Of a stretch of DNA of 43,306 nt, positions 8,058-17,194 are shown piece by piece. Made by a program: the position numbers and the translations under genes. How positions within the stretch are numbered: the first letter of the stretch is position 1; each line of letters starts with the position of its first letter. The notes under the pieces were generated by a model. That model saw only the letters and a list, made by a program, of their open reading frames with translations. It had not been told where the DNA came from and ran no database searches. The stretch is from the NCBI GenBank assembly GCA_017519205.1, contig JAFWSW010000033.1:1-43306 (forward strand), written 5' to 3'. The stretch comes from Clostridiales bacterium. GTDB taxonomy: Bacteria; Bacillota; Clostridia; Saccharofermentanales; Saccharofermentanaceae.

Positions 8058-9068
8058 ATGGCTTTTTCGGAACTGATCGGACAACAGGAAGCAAAACAGC
8101 GCCTCGGGGTTTCTCTAACCGGAGAACCGGGGCACGCTTTTTTATTGGTCGGCCCCGCGGGGATCGGAAAGAAGACCCTGGCAAGAGAATTTGCAAAGGG
8201 GCTTCTCTGTGCGCACCCGACGGAGAACGGCGGATGCGGGGAATGCCCGAACTGCCACTATATGAAGGCGGGAACGCATCCGGACTATAAGGAACTTCTG
8301 CTTCCTGAAGGAGAAAAGAACATCAAGGTCGCGGATGTGCGGTCGAAGATCTTATCAGATGTCGGCATCATGTCCCAGATCGCCAGCCGGAAAGTATATC
8401 TTATCGATGCGGACGGACTCGCCGAGGAAGGCCAGAATGCTCTTCTTAAGACGCTTGAGGAACCGCCGAAGCATGTCGTCTTTATTCTTACCGTATCGGA
8501 TGAATCGAAACTCCTGCCGACGATCCTGTCCCGTACCGTCTCTGTCCGCCTTCTCCCGAATACAGAAGAAGAGGTGCAGCAGGCGATCCTTTCCAGAAAT
8601 CCGGATACACACCCTGAGGAAGCACAGCTCTTTTCAAGGTTTGCAAACGGCGTGATCGGCTATGCCTTAAGTCTCTGTGAGAGCAACTGGCTGATCAATG
8701 ACTGGGAAGAGGTCACGGATCTGATCCTTCGTCTTCCGGAGATCTCGAGGACCGAACTTCTCACTGAGGTATATTCGTTCTTTGATGAGGAAAAAGAACA
8801 CTTCCGGGATATCCTTGCCCTGATGAGCATGGTCTATGACGAGATGGCTATCTGCAGTACGGATGCGAGCTCGGTTTGCTTGCACGGCGAAGAGAAAAAA
8901 GATAAGATGGTCACTGTAATTAAGAAATATCATCTGGATGTGCAGAAGATCGGGAAGTGCAATGCGATCCTGACTACTGCCGCCAAAGCCCATAAAGCGA
9001 ATGGAAATTTCGAAATGATCGTATGCCGGATGCTTCTGGCATTAAAAAAGGAGAACAGTAATGGCTAA
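8058..9068 (+). CDS. holB: DNA polymerase III delta' subunit
   Basis: This clamp-loader subunit works with the tau/gamma and delta subunits. It has an AAA+ fold with a P-loop-like LLVGPAGIGKKTLAREFA at about residues 30-47. Four zinc-module cysteines lie in the segment from LLCAHPTENGGCGEC to PNCHYM. VYLIDADGLAEEGQNALLKT, EEPPKHVVFILT and LLPTILSRTVSV (SRC-type region, here SRT) follow. The length of 336 residues is normal. It starts three bases after darA and overlaps ricT by eight bases. Confidence 0.95.
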   Translation: MAFSELIGQQEAKQRLGVSLTGEPGHAFLLVGPAGIGKKTLAREFAKGLLCAHPTENGGCGECPNCHYMKAGTHPDYKELLLPEGEKNIKVADVRSKILSDVGIMSQIASRKVYLIDADGLAEEGQNALLKTLEEPPKHVVFILTVSDESKLLPTILSRTVSVRLLPNTEEEVQQAILSRNPDTHPEEAQLFSRFANGVIGYALSLCESNWLINDWEEVTDLILRLPEISRTELLTEVYSFFDEEKEHFRDILALMSMVYDEMAICSTDASSVCLHGEEKKDKMVTVIKKYHLDVQKIGKCNAILTTAAKAHKANGNFEMIVCRMLLALKKENSNG

Positions 9069-9936
9069 AGTTGTGAATCTGCGATTCCACGATGCCGGAA
9101 AGCCGTACCGCTTCCTGGCCGGGGACCTGAAACTCAAGGTCGGGGACGCAGTTATGGTTAATACGGCACTTGGACAGGATATCGCATTTGTCGTAGATGA
9201 ACCCTTCGATCTTCCGGAGGAGAAAGTGGATGAGACGATCCTTCCCGTTCTTCGCTATGCGAATGAAAAGGAGATGGATCATTATCACGAGAAGAAAGAA
9301 AGAGAGAAGAGTGCTTTTTACAAGTGCTTAGAGCTTATCGAGAAAAGAGAACTGCCGATGACGCTTGTAGAGGCGGTCTATTCCTTTGACGGAAGAAAAC
9401 TCACTTTCTACTTTACCGCAGATAAACGCGTCGACTTCCGTGAGCTGGTCAAAGACCTGACTTCATGTTTTAGAACACGTATCGAGCTCCGTCAGATCGG
9501 TTCGCGTGAGCAGGCGAAGATGGTCGGCGGCCTCGGCATCTGCGGAAGAGAACTTTGCTGCTGCTCGTATCTTGACCAGTTCCTGCCGGTAACGATCCGT
9601 ATGGCAAAGGACCAGGGCCTGTCGATGAATCCGACGAAACTTACCGGAACCTGCGGACGTCTGATGTGCTGTCTTTCCTATGAGCAGGCGGCGTATGAAG
9701 ATGCGAATAAGCGTGTTCCGAAGGTAGGAAAGAAAGTTAAGACACCGGATGGTATCGGTGTAGTCATCTATTCCGATCTTCTGAAAGAGAAGGTCACTGT
9801 CCGCTTCGAGAAGGAAGAGGAGACGGAAATGCAGATCTATGATGCTTCTGATGTGTCTCTCGTTAATCCTCCGCAGCCGCAGTGTAAACAGGATTGCCCG
9901 AGAAAAAAGCCTCAGGCAGAGAAAAAAGATGATTGA
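9061..9936 (+). CDS. ricT: PSP1-domain protein, RicT/YaaT family
   Basis: In Bacillus, RicT forms a complex with RicA and RicF that carries iron-sulfur clusters and stimulates mRNA maturation by RNase Y. The characteristic cysteine pattern is intact: GLGICGRELCCCSYL and then GTCGRLMCCLSYEQAAYE (about residues 158-205), following the PSP1 signature region around residues 75-150. The 291 residues and a Lys-rich tail match the family. It overlaps holB by eight bases. RicA and RicF homologues are not in the window. Confidence 0.93.
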   Translation: MAKVVNLRFHDAGKPYRFLAGDLKLKVGDAVMVNTALGQDIAFVVDEPFDLPEEKVDETILPVLRYANEKEMDHYHEKKEREKSAFYKCLELIEKRELPMTLVEAVYSFDGRKLTFYFTADKRVDFRELVKDLTSCFRTRIELRQIGSREQAKMVGGLGICGRELCCCSYLDQFLPVTIRMAKDQGLSMNPTKLTGTCGRLMCCLSYEQAAYEDANKRVPKVGKKVKTPDGIGVVIYSDLLKEKVTVRFEKEEETEMQIYDASDVSLVNPPQPQCKQDCPRKKPQAEKKDD

Positions 9937-9955
9937 TATTTTTACATTTTGTTAA

Positions 9956-9984
9956 TTTACAAAACGTTAAAAGTAGTGTTTAAT
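9956..9984 (+). promoter_or_regulatory. Promoter of the ferredoxin gene
   Basis: TTTACA (9956-9961) and TTTAAT (9979-9984) are separated by 17 bases in an AT-rich gap between ricT and the ferredoxin gene. The predicted start lies about 25 bases before the start codon. Confidence 0.5.
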
Positions 9985-10017
9985 GAATTCGTAGACCAGA
10001 TAAAGGAGGACAAATCA

Positions 10018-10188
10018 ATGGCATATGTAATTTCTGATGCATGTCTGTCTTGCGGATCCTGCGAGGGTGAGTGCCCGGTAGGTGCTATCTCTCAGGGTGA
10101 CGGCAAGTACGAGATCAATGCAGACCTCTGTCTTGAGTGTGGTTCTTGCGAGGCGGCTTGCCCGGCTGGCGCTATCTCTCAGGGCTGA
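10018..10188 (+). CDS. 2[4Fe-4S] clostridial-type ferredoxin
   Basis: This low-potential electron carrier has 56 residues and two CxxCxxCxxxCP cluster motifs: Cys9, 12, 15, 19 and Cys38, 41, 44, 48. Each is followed by the repeated GAISQG segment, so the ancestral internal duplication is still obvious. The ATG at 10018 is chosen for its AAAGGAGG site six bases upstream; longer in-frame extensions lack one. It has its own promoter and a strong terminator, so it is a mono-cistronic, probably highly expressed unit. It sits where Bacillus has yabA. Confidence 0.97.
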   Translation: MAYVISDACLSCGSCEGECPVGAISQGDGKYEINADLCLECGSCEAACPAGAISQG

Positions 10189-10212
10189 TATTGCGCACAT
10201 AGTGTAACATGA

Positions 10213-10250
10213 AGGGATCTGTTTCTCTTAAAGGGGAACAGATCCTTTTT
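10213..10250 (+). terminator. Rho-independent terminator after ferredoxin
   Basis: GGATCTGTT pairs with AACAGATCC, extended inward by G-C and G-T pairs around a TTAAAG loop, and is followed by five T. It lies directly in front of the next gene, which has no room for its own promoter. Confidence 0.85.
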
Positions 10251-10269
10251 CATGAAAAGGAGTATTTCT

Positions 10270-11046
10270 TTGGAGTTTGATGCTAAAACAGAGACGATGG
10301 AGGATCTGGGAAGAGCCGGTGCCCGCTTGATCCAGAGTAGAGACGGTTTCCGATTTGGTGAGGATACCGTTCTTCTGGCATGGTTCACTGCCGGAAATCT
10401 CCGATTCCGTAAGTCGCGTCCGGTGAGAGTTCTTGAACTGGGGACAAACTGCGGTGCGGGATCGATCCTTCTGGCGGCCAGACGTCCGGATATCCGGATC
10501 GACGGTGTCGAACGGCAGGAAGCTGCCTTTTCGGTTTTTCAAAGAAATATCACTTTGAATTCGTTTTCGGACAGGATGCGGGCGTTTTGCTTCGATCTTC
10601 GGGATCTTCCATCAGAGAAGCTTCCCGGAAATGAATACGATGCCGTTTTCATGAACCCGCCGTACAGAAAGGCGGAAGAGGGACCGGTCACATCGGAAGC
10701 GGCCCACAGTACCGGGCTTCTCGAAGCAAGATTTGCGATGCACGGCGGCGTGGAGGATTTTCTTTCCTGCGGAAAGAAGATGCTTGCATCCGGCGGTGAT
10801 CTCTTTCTTGTGGACCGTGCCAAGGATTTTTCCCTGGTTATGAAAACCTGCACGGAGTTGAACCTGATCCCGAAGAGAATCACCTTTGTGCACCCGTATG
10901 CGGAAAAAGAAGCGACACTGTTTCTCCTTTCTGCGAAGAAGGGCGGGAAGATGACGGGAACGGTCATCACACCGCCACTTATCCTTCGGGATAATGAACG
11001 TGAATACACACCTCAACTGAAGAAAATATATAGTGAGGACAACTGA
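10270..11046 (+). CDS. tRNA1(Val) adenine-N6-methyltransferase family (TrmN6/YabB)
   Basis: This S-adenosylmethionine-dependent methyltransferase is expected to modify an adenine, most likely A37 of a valine tRNA as in the E. coli family member. Seen: RLIQSRDGFRFGEDTVLLAW near the start, VLELGTNCGAGSILLA (SAM-binding motif I), and the N6-adenine catalytic signature FMNPPYRKAEEG. I place the start at the TTG 10270, seven bases after AAGGAG; the product then begins MEFDAKTETMEDLG, like other family members. The in-frame ATG at 10252 overlaps the upstream terminator's T-run and has no ribosome site. It ends three bases before rsmI. Confidence 0.88.
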   Translation: MEFDAKTETMEDLGRAGARLIQSRDGFRFGEDTVLLAWFTAGNLRFRKSRPVRVLELGTNCGAGSILLAARRPDIRIDGVERQEAAFSVFQRNITLNSFSDRMRAFCFDLRDLPSEKLPGNEYDAVFMNPPYRKAEEGPVTSEAAHSTGLLEARFAMHGGVEDFLSCGKKMLASGGDLFLVDRAKDFSLVMKTCTELNLIPKRITFVHPYAEKEATLFLLSAKKGGKMTGTVITPPLILRDNEREYTPQLKKIYSEDN

Positions 11047-11049
11047 TAT

Positions 11050-11880
11050 ATGCTGTACTTAGTAGGAACTCCGATCGGAAATATGCAGGATCTGTCGCCG
11101 CGTGCGGTGGAAATCCTGAAGAGCGTGGACCTCGTGGCCTGCGAAGATACCAGAAGAACCGGGCTTCTTCTTTCCCATTTTGAAATCTCCGCAAAACTCA
11201 TGAGCTACCACGAACATAACAAAGCGGCTGCCGGTGCGAAGATCATCGCACGTCTTAAGGAGGGTGCGCAAGTCGCGCTTGTTTCCGATGCAGGTATGCC
11301 GAGCATCTCCGATCCGGGCGAGGATCTGGTCAAGCTCTGTATCGAGGAAGGGATCGATGTTACCACGGTGCCGGGGCCGGTTGCCGGTATCAGTGCACTG
11401 GTGCTGTCCGGTATGGATACAGGGCATTACTACTTTGAGGGATTCCTCCCGGTAGAGACGAAAGAGAGAAAAGAACGGCTTTCCACGGTAGCATCATCGA
11501 CGGTAACGACGATCCTCTATGAAGCTCCGCACCGTCTTCTGAAGACACTTAACGACCTTTCCGAAACGGGACCGAAGGACAGAAGGATCGCTGCCTGCCG
11601 CGAACTTACCAAGAAATACGAGGAAGTCGTCCGCGGAACGGTAGAGGAATTGATACATCACTTCACCGAAGTGCCTCCGAAAGGAGAATTTGTACTCGTC
11701 CTGGAAGGAAATGCAAAAACAGATCAAAAACCGGTGCTTTCGCCGGAGGAACGCAAAAAAATCATTTTAGATTTAGAAAATAAGGGATTATCCACTAAAG
11801 ATATTGCAAAAACCCTCGCTTTGGAGTGGGGAGAAAGCAAAAAGGCACTATACGCTGAGGTGCTTGAAATGTTAAAATAG
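11050..11880 (+). CDS. rsmI: 16S rRNA (cytidine(1402)-2'-O)-methyltransferase
   Basis: It methylates the ribose of C1402 in the decoding centre. The tetrapyrrole-methylase fold is clear: MLYLVGTPIGNMQDLSPRA, ACEDTRRTGLLLSHF, VALVSDAGMPSISDPG, VTTVPGPVAGISALVLSG and FEGFLPVE are signature segments, and ILYEAPHRLLKTL follows. A C-terminal helical part (about 225-276) is typical. Its 276 residues match the family. It ends with TAG, which shows that amber codons are used as normal stops here, a point relevant to the interrupted rho gene. Confidence 0.97.
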   Translation: MLYLVGTPIGNMQDLSPRAVEILKSVDLVACEDTRRTGLLLSHFEISAKLMSYHEHNKAAAGAKIIARLKEGAQVALVSDAGMPSISDPGEDLVKLCIEEGIDVTTVPGPVAGISALVLSGMDTGHYYFEGFLPVETKERKERLSTVASSTVTTILYEAPHRLLKTLNDLSETGPKDRRIAACRELTKKYEEVVRGTVEELIHHFTEVPPKGEFVLVLEGNAKTDQKPVLSPEERKKIILDLENKGLSTKDIAKTLALEWGESKKALYAEVLEMLK

Positions 11881-11911
11881 TATAGATAGTCTAGTTTAGG
11901 GGAGAATTTCG

Positions 11912-14431
11912 ATGGTCGCCGACGATTCCGGTTTCGTGTCAGCATTATATGACTCGTCGATCAGCCTTGATCCACAGATTCTGGCACAGGCCGACAGCCT
12001 GCTGGAAAAAGTGGCAATGTGCACGTTCGTGGTTTTCCCCAAAGAAAAGCGTTTTTTCTTTTCAAAAGGCATGATCGATTTCCTCGGGCCGGTAGCTTCT
12101 GAGGATATGCTTCTGGATAATTTCCTGGAATATACGGATCCGGATGAACAGAGAGCTTTGAAAGTCCGCTATGAGGAGGCTTTCTATGATCTCGCGGCGG
12201 ATAACCATAAAGTCGTTTCCTTCGAGCACAATATCGTTTCGAACACGGGTCATCTTTATCATGTCCGTGTCAATATGCAGGCCGTAAAGAAAGAGAATCA
12301 TCTCCTGATCTTCGGCATGATGGAAGACTATACCAGTAGCTTCGGTGAGATCGTCTATGAGAAGCTCCTTTCCGACTCCATTGACGGATATGTGTTCTGC
12401 TATGAGAGTGAGACGGACCATGCCCTGTTTAATTCCTCGCTGGCCGTCCTTCTGGACTTCCCGAACCATGAACTCCTGCATGCAAGTAAAGAGATCGGTA
12501 ACCTCGTAAATCCTGAGGATTATTCCGCATTCGTATCCATCATGCAGGACGATAAAGAGAAGAAGGACCGGTTCGGTCTGGACTTCCGTATCCTTTCCCC
12601 GGTTAAGGGCGAGATCTGGGTCCACTCCTGTGGTGTCTTTGACTTCACGTCTCCGGACCAGAAACACTATAAGATCGGCATCCTCGTGGATATCACGGAT
12701 AAGACGATGACGAACTCACTCCAGAGACTGATCATTGACGGTTCCGAGGCGATCACTTTTACCGCTGATATGAAACGCGGTATCATCGAGTTCTCCCCGA
12801 ACCTGAAGGATGCTTTCCCGGATATGGATCTTACCTATTCCGGTGACATCATCAACCGTATGGCCGAGGAAGTCATCGAGGATGACCGCCGCCGTTTTAT
12901 AGAGACATTTACCTACCTTGTGGATGAGGAAAGAGATACTTTCTCCATCGAGTTCCGCGTTTGGGGCGCAGACGATCAGATCCGCTGGCTCGCCAGCCGT
13001 GGTAAGACCGTCTATGACAGCAGCAAGCAGGCTCTTGTGATCATCGGAACGATCTTCGATCTGACCTCGATGAACGAGATGCGTGAGAACGTCGAGAAGA
13101 ATTCTTCTCGAAATGCACTTACCGGCTTACTTGCGCGTGAACGTCTTCTTTCGGATCTCGACGCCATGATCCATGACAGAGATGTTCTCTCTGCGGCGAT
13201 CGTGCTGATCGATATCAAAGACTTCCATGTATTTAATGACCGCTACGGAAGAGAAGCCGGTGACAGACTTCTGATCACGATTGCGAAGAAACTTCGTGAG
13301 AGCGGTCCGAAGGACAGTGAACTCTACCATATCAACGTCGATACATTCTGTCTCCTGTGGAAGAATGCGACGCGTGTTCAGGTCGAGAACCATATGAAAG
13401 CGATCAAGGAAGAGATGAACGAACCGCTGATCGTTGATCGAAGCTCGATGTATGTTTCGTTCTCGATGAGTGCGGCGCTGTTCCCGTCGTGCGGAAATGT
13501 CGCGGAAGAACTCCTTGTAAATGCGGAGATCACGCTTCATAAGGTCAAGCAGGATCCGCGTCTTACTTACTCGATCTATACACCGCAGTTCAAGGTGGAA
13601 CTGAAAGAAAGACTCGACTTCGAGTTCCAGATCTCTAAATCCGTAAGAGAAGGAAATCAGAACTTCCTTCTGTACTTCCAGCCGCTGGTCGATGCAAGAT
13701 CCGAGCGTCTGGTCGGATGCGAGGCACTTCTCCGTTGGAAGTCCCCGCAGGGAAATCTTATCTCACCTGAGAAGGTCATCGCTGCCGTCTATGCGACCGG
13801 CCAGATGAATATCGTCGGTGACTGGATCTTAAGAACAGCCATCAAGCAGTGCAAGACCTGGATCGACTCCGGTGTTTCGGACGACTTCTATGTGCATATC
13901 AACGTTACTGCGGAAGATATGGCAAGGATCGACTTTGCGGACTATGTTATCCAGCTTCTTGCAGAATATGGTCTTCAGCCGAAGAACATCCTTCTGGAGA
14001 TCACGGAGACGACCCTTATGAAGAACCTCGCGATCTGCCGTCAGAATATGAGTAAGCTCAGAAACAACGGCATCCGTATCGCGCTCGATGACTTTGGTAC
14101 CGGTTATTCATCCTTTAACTATCTTCGTGAGTTCCCGGTAGATGAGATCAAGATCGACCGAGCTTTCGTCGATCAGGATGACCGCTTCAATACATCCTTT
14201 ATTTCCGCTATCGTTCTTCTGACACGTACGATCGGCATGACCGTATGCGTCGAAGGAATCGAGACTGCACAGAAAGCATCGAGGATCCGTGCGCTGGGTG
14301 TCGACATCTTCCAGGGATTCTATTTTGCAAAACCGCTATCACCGGAGGACTTTGAGAAGAAGTATTTCTCCGGCGCGAAGTTCCGCGCTTCCAAAGAAGA
14401 AGTCCAGGAGAGGACCAGACGAGGAGAGTAA
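11912..14431 (+). CDS. PAS / degenerate GGDEF / EAL cyclic-di-GMP phosphodiesterase
   Basis: There is an N-terminal sensory region of about 390 residues with PAS-like segments, then a GGDEF-type domain and a C-terminal EAL domain. The EAL catalytic set appears intact: CEALLRW (Glu604), EITETTLM, IALDDFGTGYSS (Asp726-Asp727), DEIKIDRAFV and VEGIET. The cyclase signature has changed from GGDEF to NVDTF (residues 475-479), so the GGDEF domain should not make cyclic di-GMP but could bind GTP or act as a regulator. No transmembrane helix or signal peptide is seen, so it is probably a cytosolic sensor that lowers cyclic di-GMP. It follows rsmI by 31 bases and ends the operon at the 14452-14486 terminator. 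Confidence 0.92.
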   Translation: MVADDSGFVSALYDSSISLDPQILAQADSLLEKVAMCTFVVFPKEKRFFFSKGMIDFLGPVASEDMLLDNFLEYTDPDEQRALKVRYEEAFYDLAADNHKVVSFEHNIVSNTGHLYHVRVNMQAVKKENHLLIFGMMEDYTSSFGEIVYEKLLSDSIDGYVFCYESETDHALFNSSLAVLLDFPNHELLHASKEIGNLVNPEDYSAFVSIMQDDKEKKDRFGLDFRILSPVKGEIWVHSCGVFDFTSPDQKHYKIGILVDITDKTMTNSLQRLIIDGSEAITFTADMKRGIIEFSPNLKDAFPDMDLTYSGDIINRMAEEVIEDDRRRFIETFTYLVDEERDTFSIEFRVWGADDQIRWLASRGKTVYDSSKQALVIIGTIFDLTSMNEMRENVEKNSSRNALTGLLARERLLSDLDAMIHDRDVLSAAIVLIDIKDFHVFNDRYGREAGDRLLITIAKKLRESGPKDSELYHINVDTFCLLWKNATRVQVENHMKAIKEEMNEPLIVDRSSMYVSFSMSAALFPSCGNVAEELLVNAEITLHKVKQDPRLTYSIYTPQFKVELKERLDFEFQISKSVREGNQNFLLYFQPLVDARSERLVGCEALLRWKSPQGNLISPEKVIAAVYATGQMNIVGDWILRTAIKQCKTWIDSGVSDDFYVHINVTAEDMARIDFADYVIQLLAEYGLQPKNILLEITETTLMKNLAICRQNMSKLRNNGIRIALDDFGTGYSSFNYLREFPVDEIKIDRAFVDQDDRFNTSFISAIVLLTRTIGMTVCVEGIETAQKASRIRALGVDIFQGFYFAKPLSPEDFEKKYFSGAKFRASKEEVQERTRRGE

Positions 14432-14451
14432 TAACCGATCAATAATACAGA

Positions 14452-14486
14452 CAAAAAAAAGACCGTCCGCAATGGACGGTCTTTTG
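14452..14486. terminator. Bidirectional terminator between the EAL gene and leuS
   Basis: GACCGTCC and GGACGGTC form an 8-bp stem with a GCAAT loop. It is flanked by eight A on one side and four T on the other, so it can serve both convergent genes. Confidence 0.9.
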
Positions 14487-14505
14487 ATTTATCTTTGAAT
14501 TCGGA

Positions 14506-16980
14506 TCACTTTGCAACGATGTTTGCCAGTCTTCCCTTAACGTAGATGAACTTGACGATGGATCTTCCGGCGAGAGCAGTTTCGAGGTGACTGTCTTCCT
14601 TAACGATCTTCTCGACATCTTCCTGTGTTGAATCCGGAGCGATGTTGACCTTGAACTTCACCTGACCGTTGATCTGAACAGCGATCTCGATGGTATCCTT
14701 AACGAGCTTGCTCTCGTCGCATACCGGCCAAGCCTGATTGAAGATCGAGTATTCATTGCCCATTCTCTCCCAGAGCTCTTCAGTAAAGTGAGGAGCGTAC
14801 GGAGCATAGAGCAGAAGGAATGTCTCGACTGTAGATCTTAAGAGCGCATCGTTCTTGTTCGCAGATCCCTGATACTTGCCAATCGCGTTCAGGAGCTCCA
14901 TGAGACGTGCAATGGAAGTGTTGAACTGGAATCTCTCTGTATCTGTTGTTACGGCCTTGATGGTGTAGTTCAGGCTGTAAAGGAGAGCCTTATCTTCTTC
15001 GGAAAGATCGGTCGGCAGAGCCTGTCCCTTGGCAATGCCGGATACTTCTTCAACGAGACGGTCGATACGTCCGGTGAACTTAACGATCGCCTGAAGTCCG
15101 CTCTCACTCCACGGACCGCCGTCGGTGTATGCGAAACCGAAAGCGAGGTAGGTTCTGAATACGTCGGAACCATACTTCTGGATGTACGGATCCGGTGCGA
15201 CAGTGTTTCCTCTGGACTTACTCATTCTGTTTCCGTCAGGTCCGAGGATGATTCCCTGGTGAACAAGAGAAGTGAACGGCTCGTCGAAATCAAGGTAACC
15301 CATATCACGGAGTGCCTTACAGAAGAAACGTGTGTACAGGAGATGCATGGCAGCATGCTCCGGACCACCGACGTACTTATCGACCGGGCACATCTTATCG
15401 ATGAGTTCTCTGTTGAAAGGTTCCTTATCGTTCTTGTTATCCGGGTAACGGAGCTGATACCAGGAAGAGTCAACGAATGTATCCATGGTATCCGGATCAC
15501 GCTTGGCCGGAGCACCGCACTTCGGGCAGGTAGTGTTCATGAACTCTGCACACTTTGCCAGCGGAGACTCTCCATCCGGACGGAATTCTACGTCATAGGG
15601 GAGAAGTACCGGGAGCTGATCGTCCGGTACCGGAACGACGCCGCACTTCTCGCAGTGAACGACCGGGATCGGAGTACCCCAGTAACGCTGACGGGAGATC
15701 AGCCAGTCACGGAGACGGTAGTTGATCTTTCGTTCTGCCATGCCCTGCGGCTGGAGCTTCTCAATGATCGCATCGATCGCTGTCTTGAAGTTCAGACCGT
15801 CGAATTCACCGGAGTTAACGAGAATACCTTTTTCAATGAACGGGAGTTCATCCTCAGCATCTGCAGAGGATGCGATAACTCTCTGGATCGGGAGATCGAA
15901 CTTCTTAGCGAACTCGTAGTCTCTCTCATCGTGAGCCGGAACAGCCATAACCACACCGGTACCGTATGTTGCGATTACGTAGTCGGAAGCCCAGATCGGA
16001 ACTTTCTTTCCGGTGATCGGGTGGATCGCATAAGAACCTGTGAAAACACCGGTCTTCTCACGTGTGGTGGACATTCTGTCGATATCGGAAGCCTTCTTGT
16101 TGAAAGCCTGATACTCTTCTACTTTTTCTCTGCACTCATCTGTTGTAAGAAGTGTGCACAGCGGGGACTCCGGTGCAACTACAACATAGGAAACGCCCAT
16201 CAGGGTATCTGCACGAGTGGTAAATACGGAAAGCTTCAGATCGGAACCGTCTTCGTCCTTGAGGCGCTCTCCGTTCTTCTCGCAGAGGAAGGAGATCTGT
16301 GTACCCTCGGATCTGCCGATCCAGTTGGTCTGGATCTTCTTGGTCTTTTCCGGCCAGTCGAGCTGAGGCAGGCAATCGAGAAGTTCCTGAGCATAAGCGG
16401 TGATCTTGAAGAACCACTGCGTCATGTTCTTGTGCTCTACCTCAGTGTGGCAGCGCTCACATGCGCCGTCGATGACCTGCTCGTTGGCAAGTACGGTATT
16501 ACACTGTGGGCACCAGTTTACCGGTGCATTCTTTCTGTAAGCCAGACCCTTCTCGAGGAGTCTTAAGAAGATCCACTGGTTCCACTTATAGTATTCCGGC
16601 TTGCATGTCGCGATCTCATAATCCCAGTCATAGGTAGCGCCCATGTTCTTGAGCTGCTGCTCCATGATCTCGATGTTATGGAGAGTGGAATCCTTCGGAT
16701 GGATACCTGTCTTGATCGCGTAGTTCTCTGCAGGGAGTCCGAAGGAGTCAAATCCCATCGGATGGAATACGTTATAGCCCTGCATTCTCTTCATACGGGA
16801 CCAGGAGTCGGTCAGGGAGTAGTTGTACCAGTGACCGAGGTGTAGATTTGCTGCGGACGGGTACGAGAACATCTCAAGAACATATAGTTTCTCGCCCTTC
16901 TTATTCGGATCAAACTTATAAAGTTTGGTGTCTTCCCATTTCTTTTGCCATTTACGATCGACATCGGTTGAATAGGCCAT
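14506..16980 (-). CDS. leuS: Leucyl-tRNA synthetase
   Basis: It attaches leucine to tRNA-Leu. The class I signatures are present: the HIGH motif as [12 protein letters not shown] near residue 46, and KMSKS as [15 protein letters not shown] near residue 580. A zinc-type module [14 protein letters not shown]...CERCH and the CP1 editing domain (VYVAVDTLMG-type [23 protein letters not shown]) lie between them, and an anticodon-binding plus C-terminal beta domain finish the protein. At 824 residues it is complete. The start codon follows a GAGAGG ribosome site. The upstream region is only about 200 bases, shared with the divergent gene, and has no T-box features. Confidence 0.98.
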   Translation of the reverse strand: MAYSTDVDRKWQKKWEDTKLYKFDPNKKGEKLYVLEMFSYPSAANLHLGHWYNYSLTDSWSRMKRMQGYNVFHPMGFDSFGLPAENYAIKTGIHPKDSTLHNIEIMEQQLKNMGATYDWDYEIATCKPEYYKWNQWIFLRLLEKGLAYRKNAPVNWCPQCNTVLANEQVIDGACERCHTEVEHKNMTQWFFKITAYAQELLDCLPQLDWPEKTKKIQTNWIGRSEGTQISFLCEKNGERLKDEDGSDLKLSVFTTRADTLMGVSYVVVAPESPLCTLLTTDECREKVEEYQAFNKKASDIDRMSTTREKTGVFTGSYAIHPITGKKVPIWASDYVIATYGTGVVMAVPAHDERDYEFAKKFDLPIQRVIASSADAEDELPFIEKGILVNSGEFDGLNFKTAIDAIIEKLQPQGMAERKINYRLRDWLISRQRYWGTPIPVVHCEKCGVVPVPDDQLPVLLPYDVEFRPDGESPLAKCAEFMNTTCPKCGAPAKRDPDTMDTFVDSSWYQLRYPDNKNDKEPFNRELIDKMCPVDKYVGGPEHAAMHLLYTRFFCKALRDMGYLDFDEPFTSLVHQGIILGPDGNRMSKSRGNTVAPDPYIQKYGSDVFRTYLAFGFAYTDGGPWSESGLQAIVKFTGRIDRLVEEVSGIAKGQALPTDLSEEDKALLYSLNYTIKAVTTDTERFQFNTSIARLMELLNAIGKYQGSANKNDALLRSTVETFLLLYAPYAPHFTEELWERMGNEYSIFNQAWPVCDESKLVKDTIEIAVQINGQVKFKVNIAPDSTQEDVEKIVKEDSHLETALAGRSIVKFIYVKGRLANIVAK

Positions 16981-17018
16981 GTTTTTACCTCTCTTTATAT
17001 AGAAACTTACGAAACAAC

Positions 17019-17024
17019 ATTATA
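17019..17024 (-). promoter_or_regulatory. -10 box of leuS
   Basis: A perfect TATAAT on the minus strand lies 39 bases upstream of the leuS ATG. No convincing -35 box is found. A 10-bp alternating CG run (17036-17045) lies where one would be. Confidence 0.45.
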
Positions 17025-17102
17025 GCAGATTTTTCCGCGCGCGCGTTATTTATTTAGGAACTCGTCAGGAAATAGCACTTCTTTATACGAAAACAAAATC
17101 TC

Positions 17103-17131
17103 TTGATATGTTTCCGGCTTTTCGGTATAGT
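17103..17131 (+). promoter_or_regulatory. Promoter of the zinc-ribbon/TPR gene pair
   Basis: TTGATA (17103-17108) and TATAGT (17126-17131) are exactly 17 bases apart. The predicted start near 17138 leaves a leader of about 57 bases before the ATG at 17195. Confidence 0.65.
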
Positions 17132-17194
17132 CATTTTATAGTCATTAGACGTGTTTTTGGGGTTTTCGAAGGTATATCGGAGGACTTTGGGTAA

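Noticed and set aside
15259-16566. Long plus-strand open frame of 435 codons
   Set aside because: It lies wholly antisense to leuS, has no ribosome site or family signature, and reflects codon bias of the synthetase gene.
16981-17194. T-box riboswitch upstream of leuS
   Set aside because: The gap is about 200 bases shared with a divergent promoter, and no T-box sequence or leucine specifier stem could be found.
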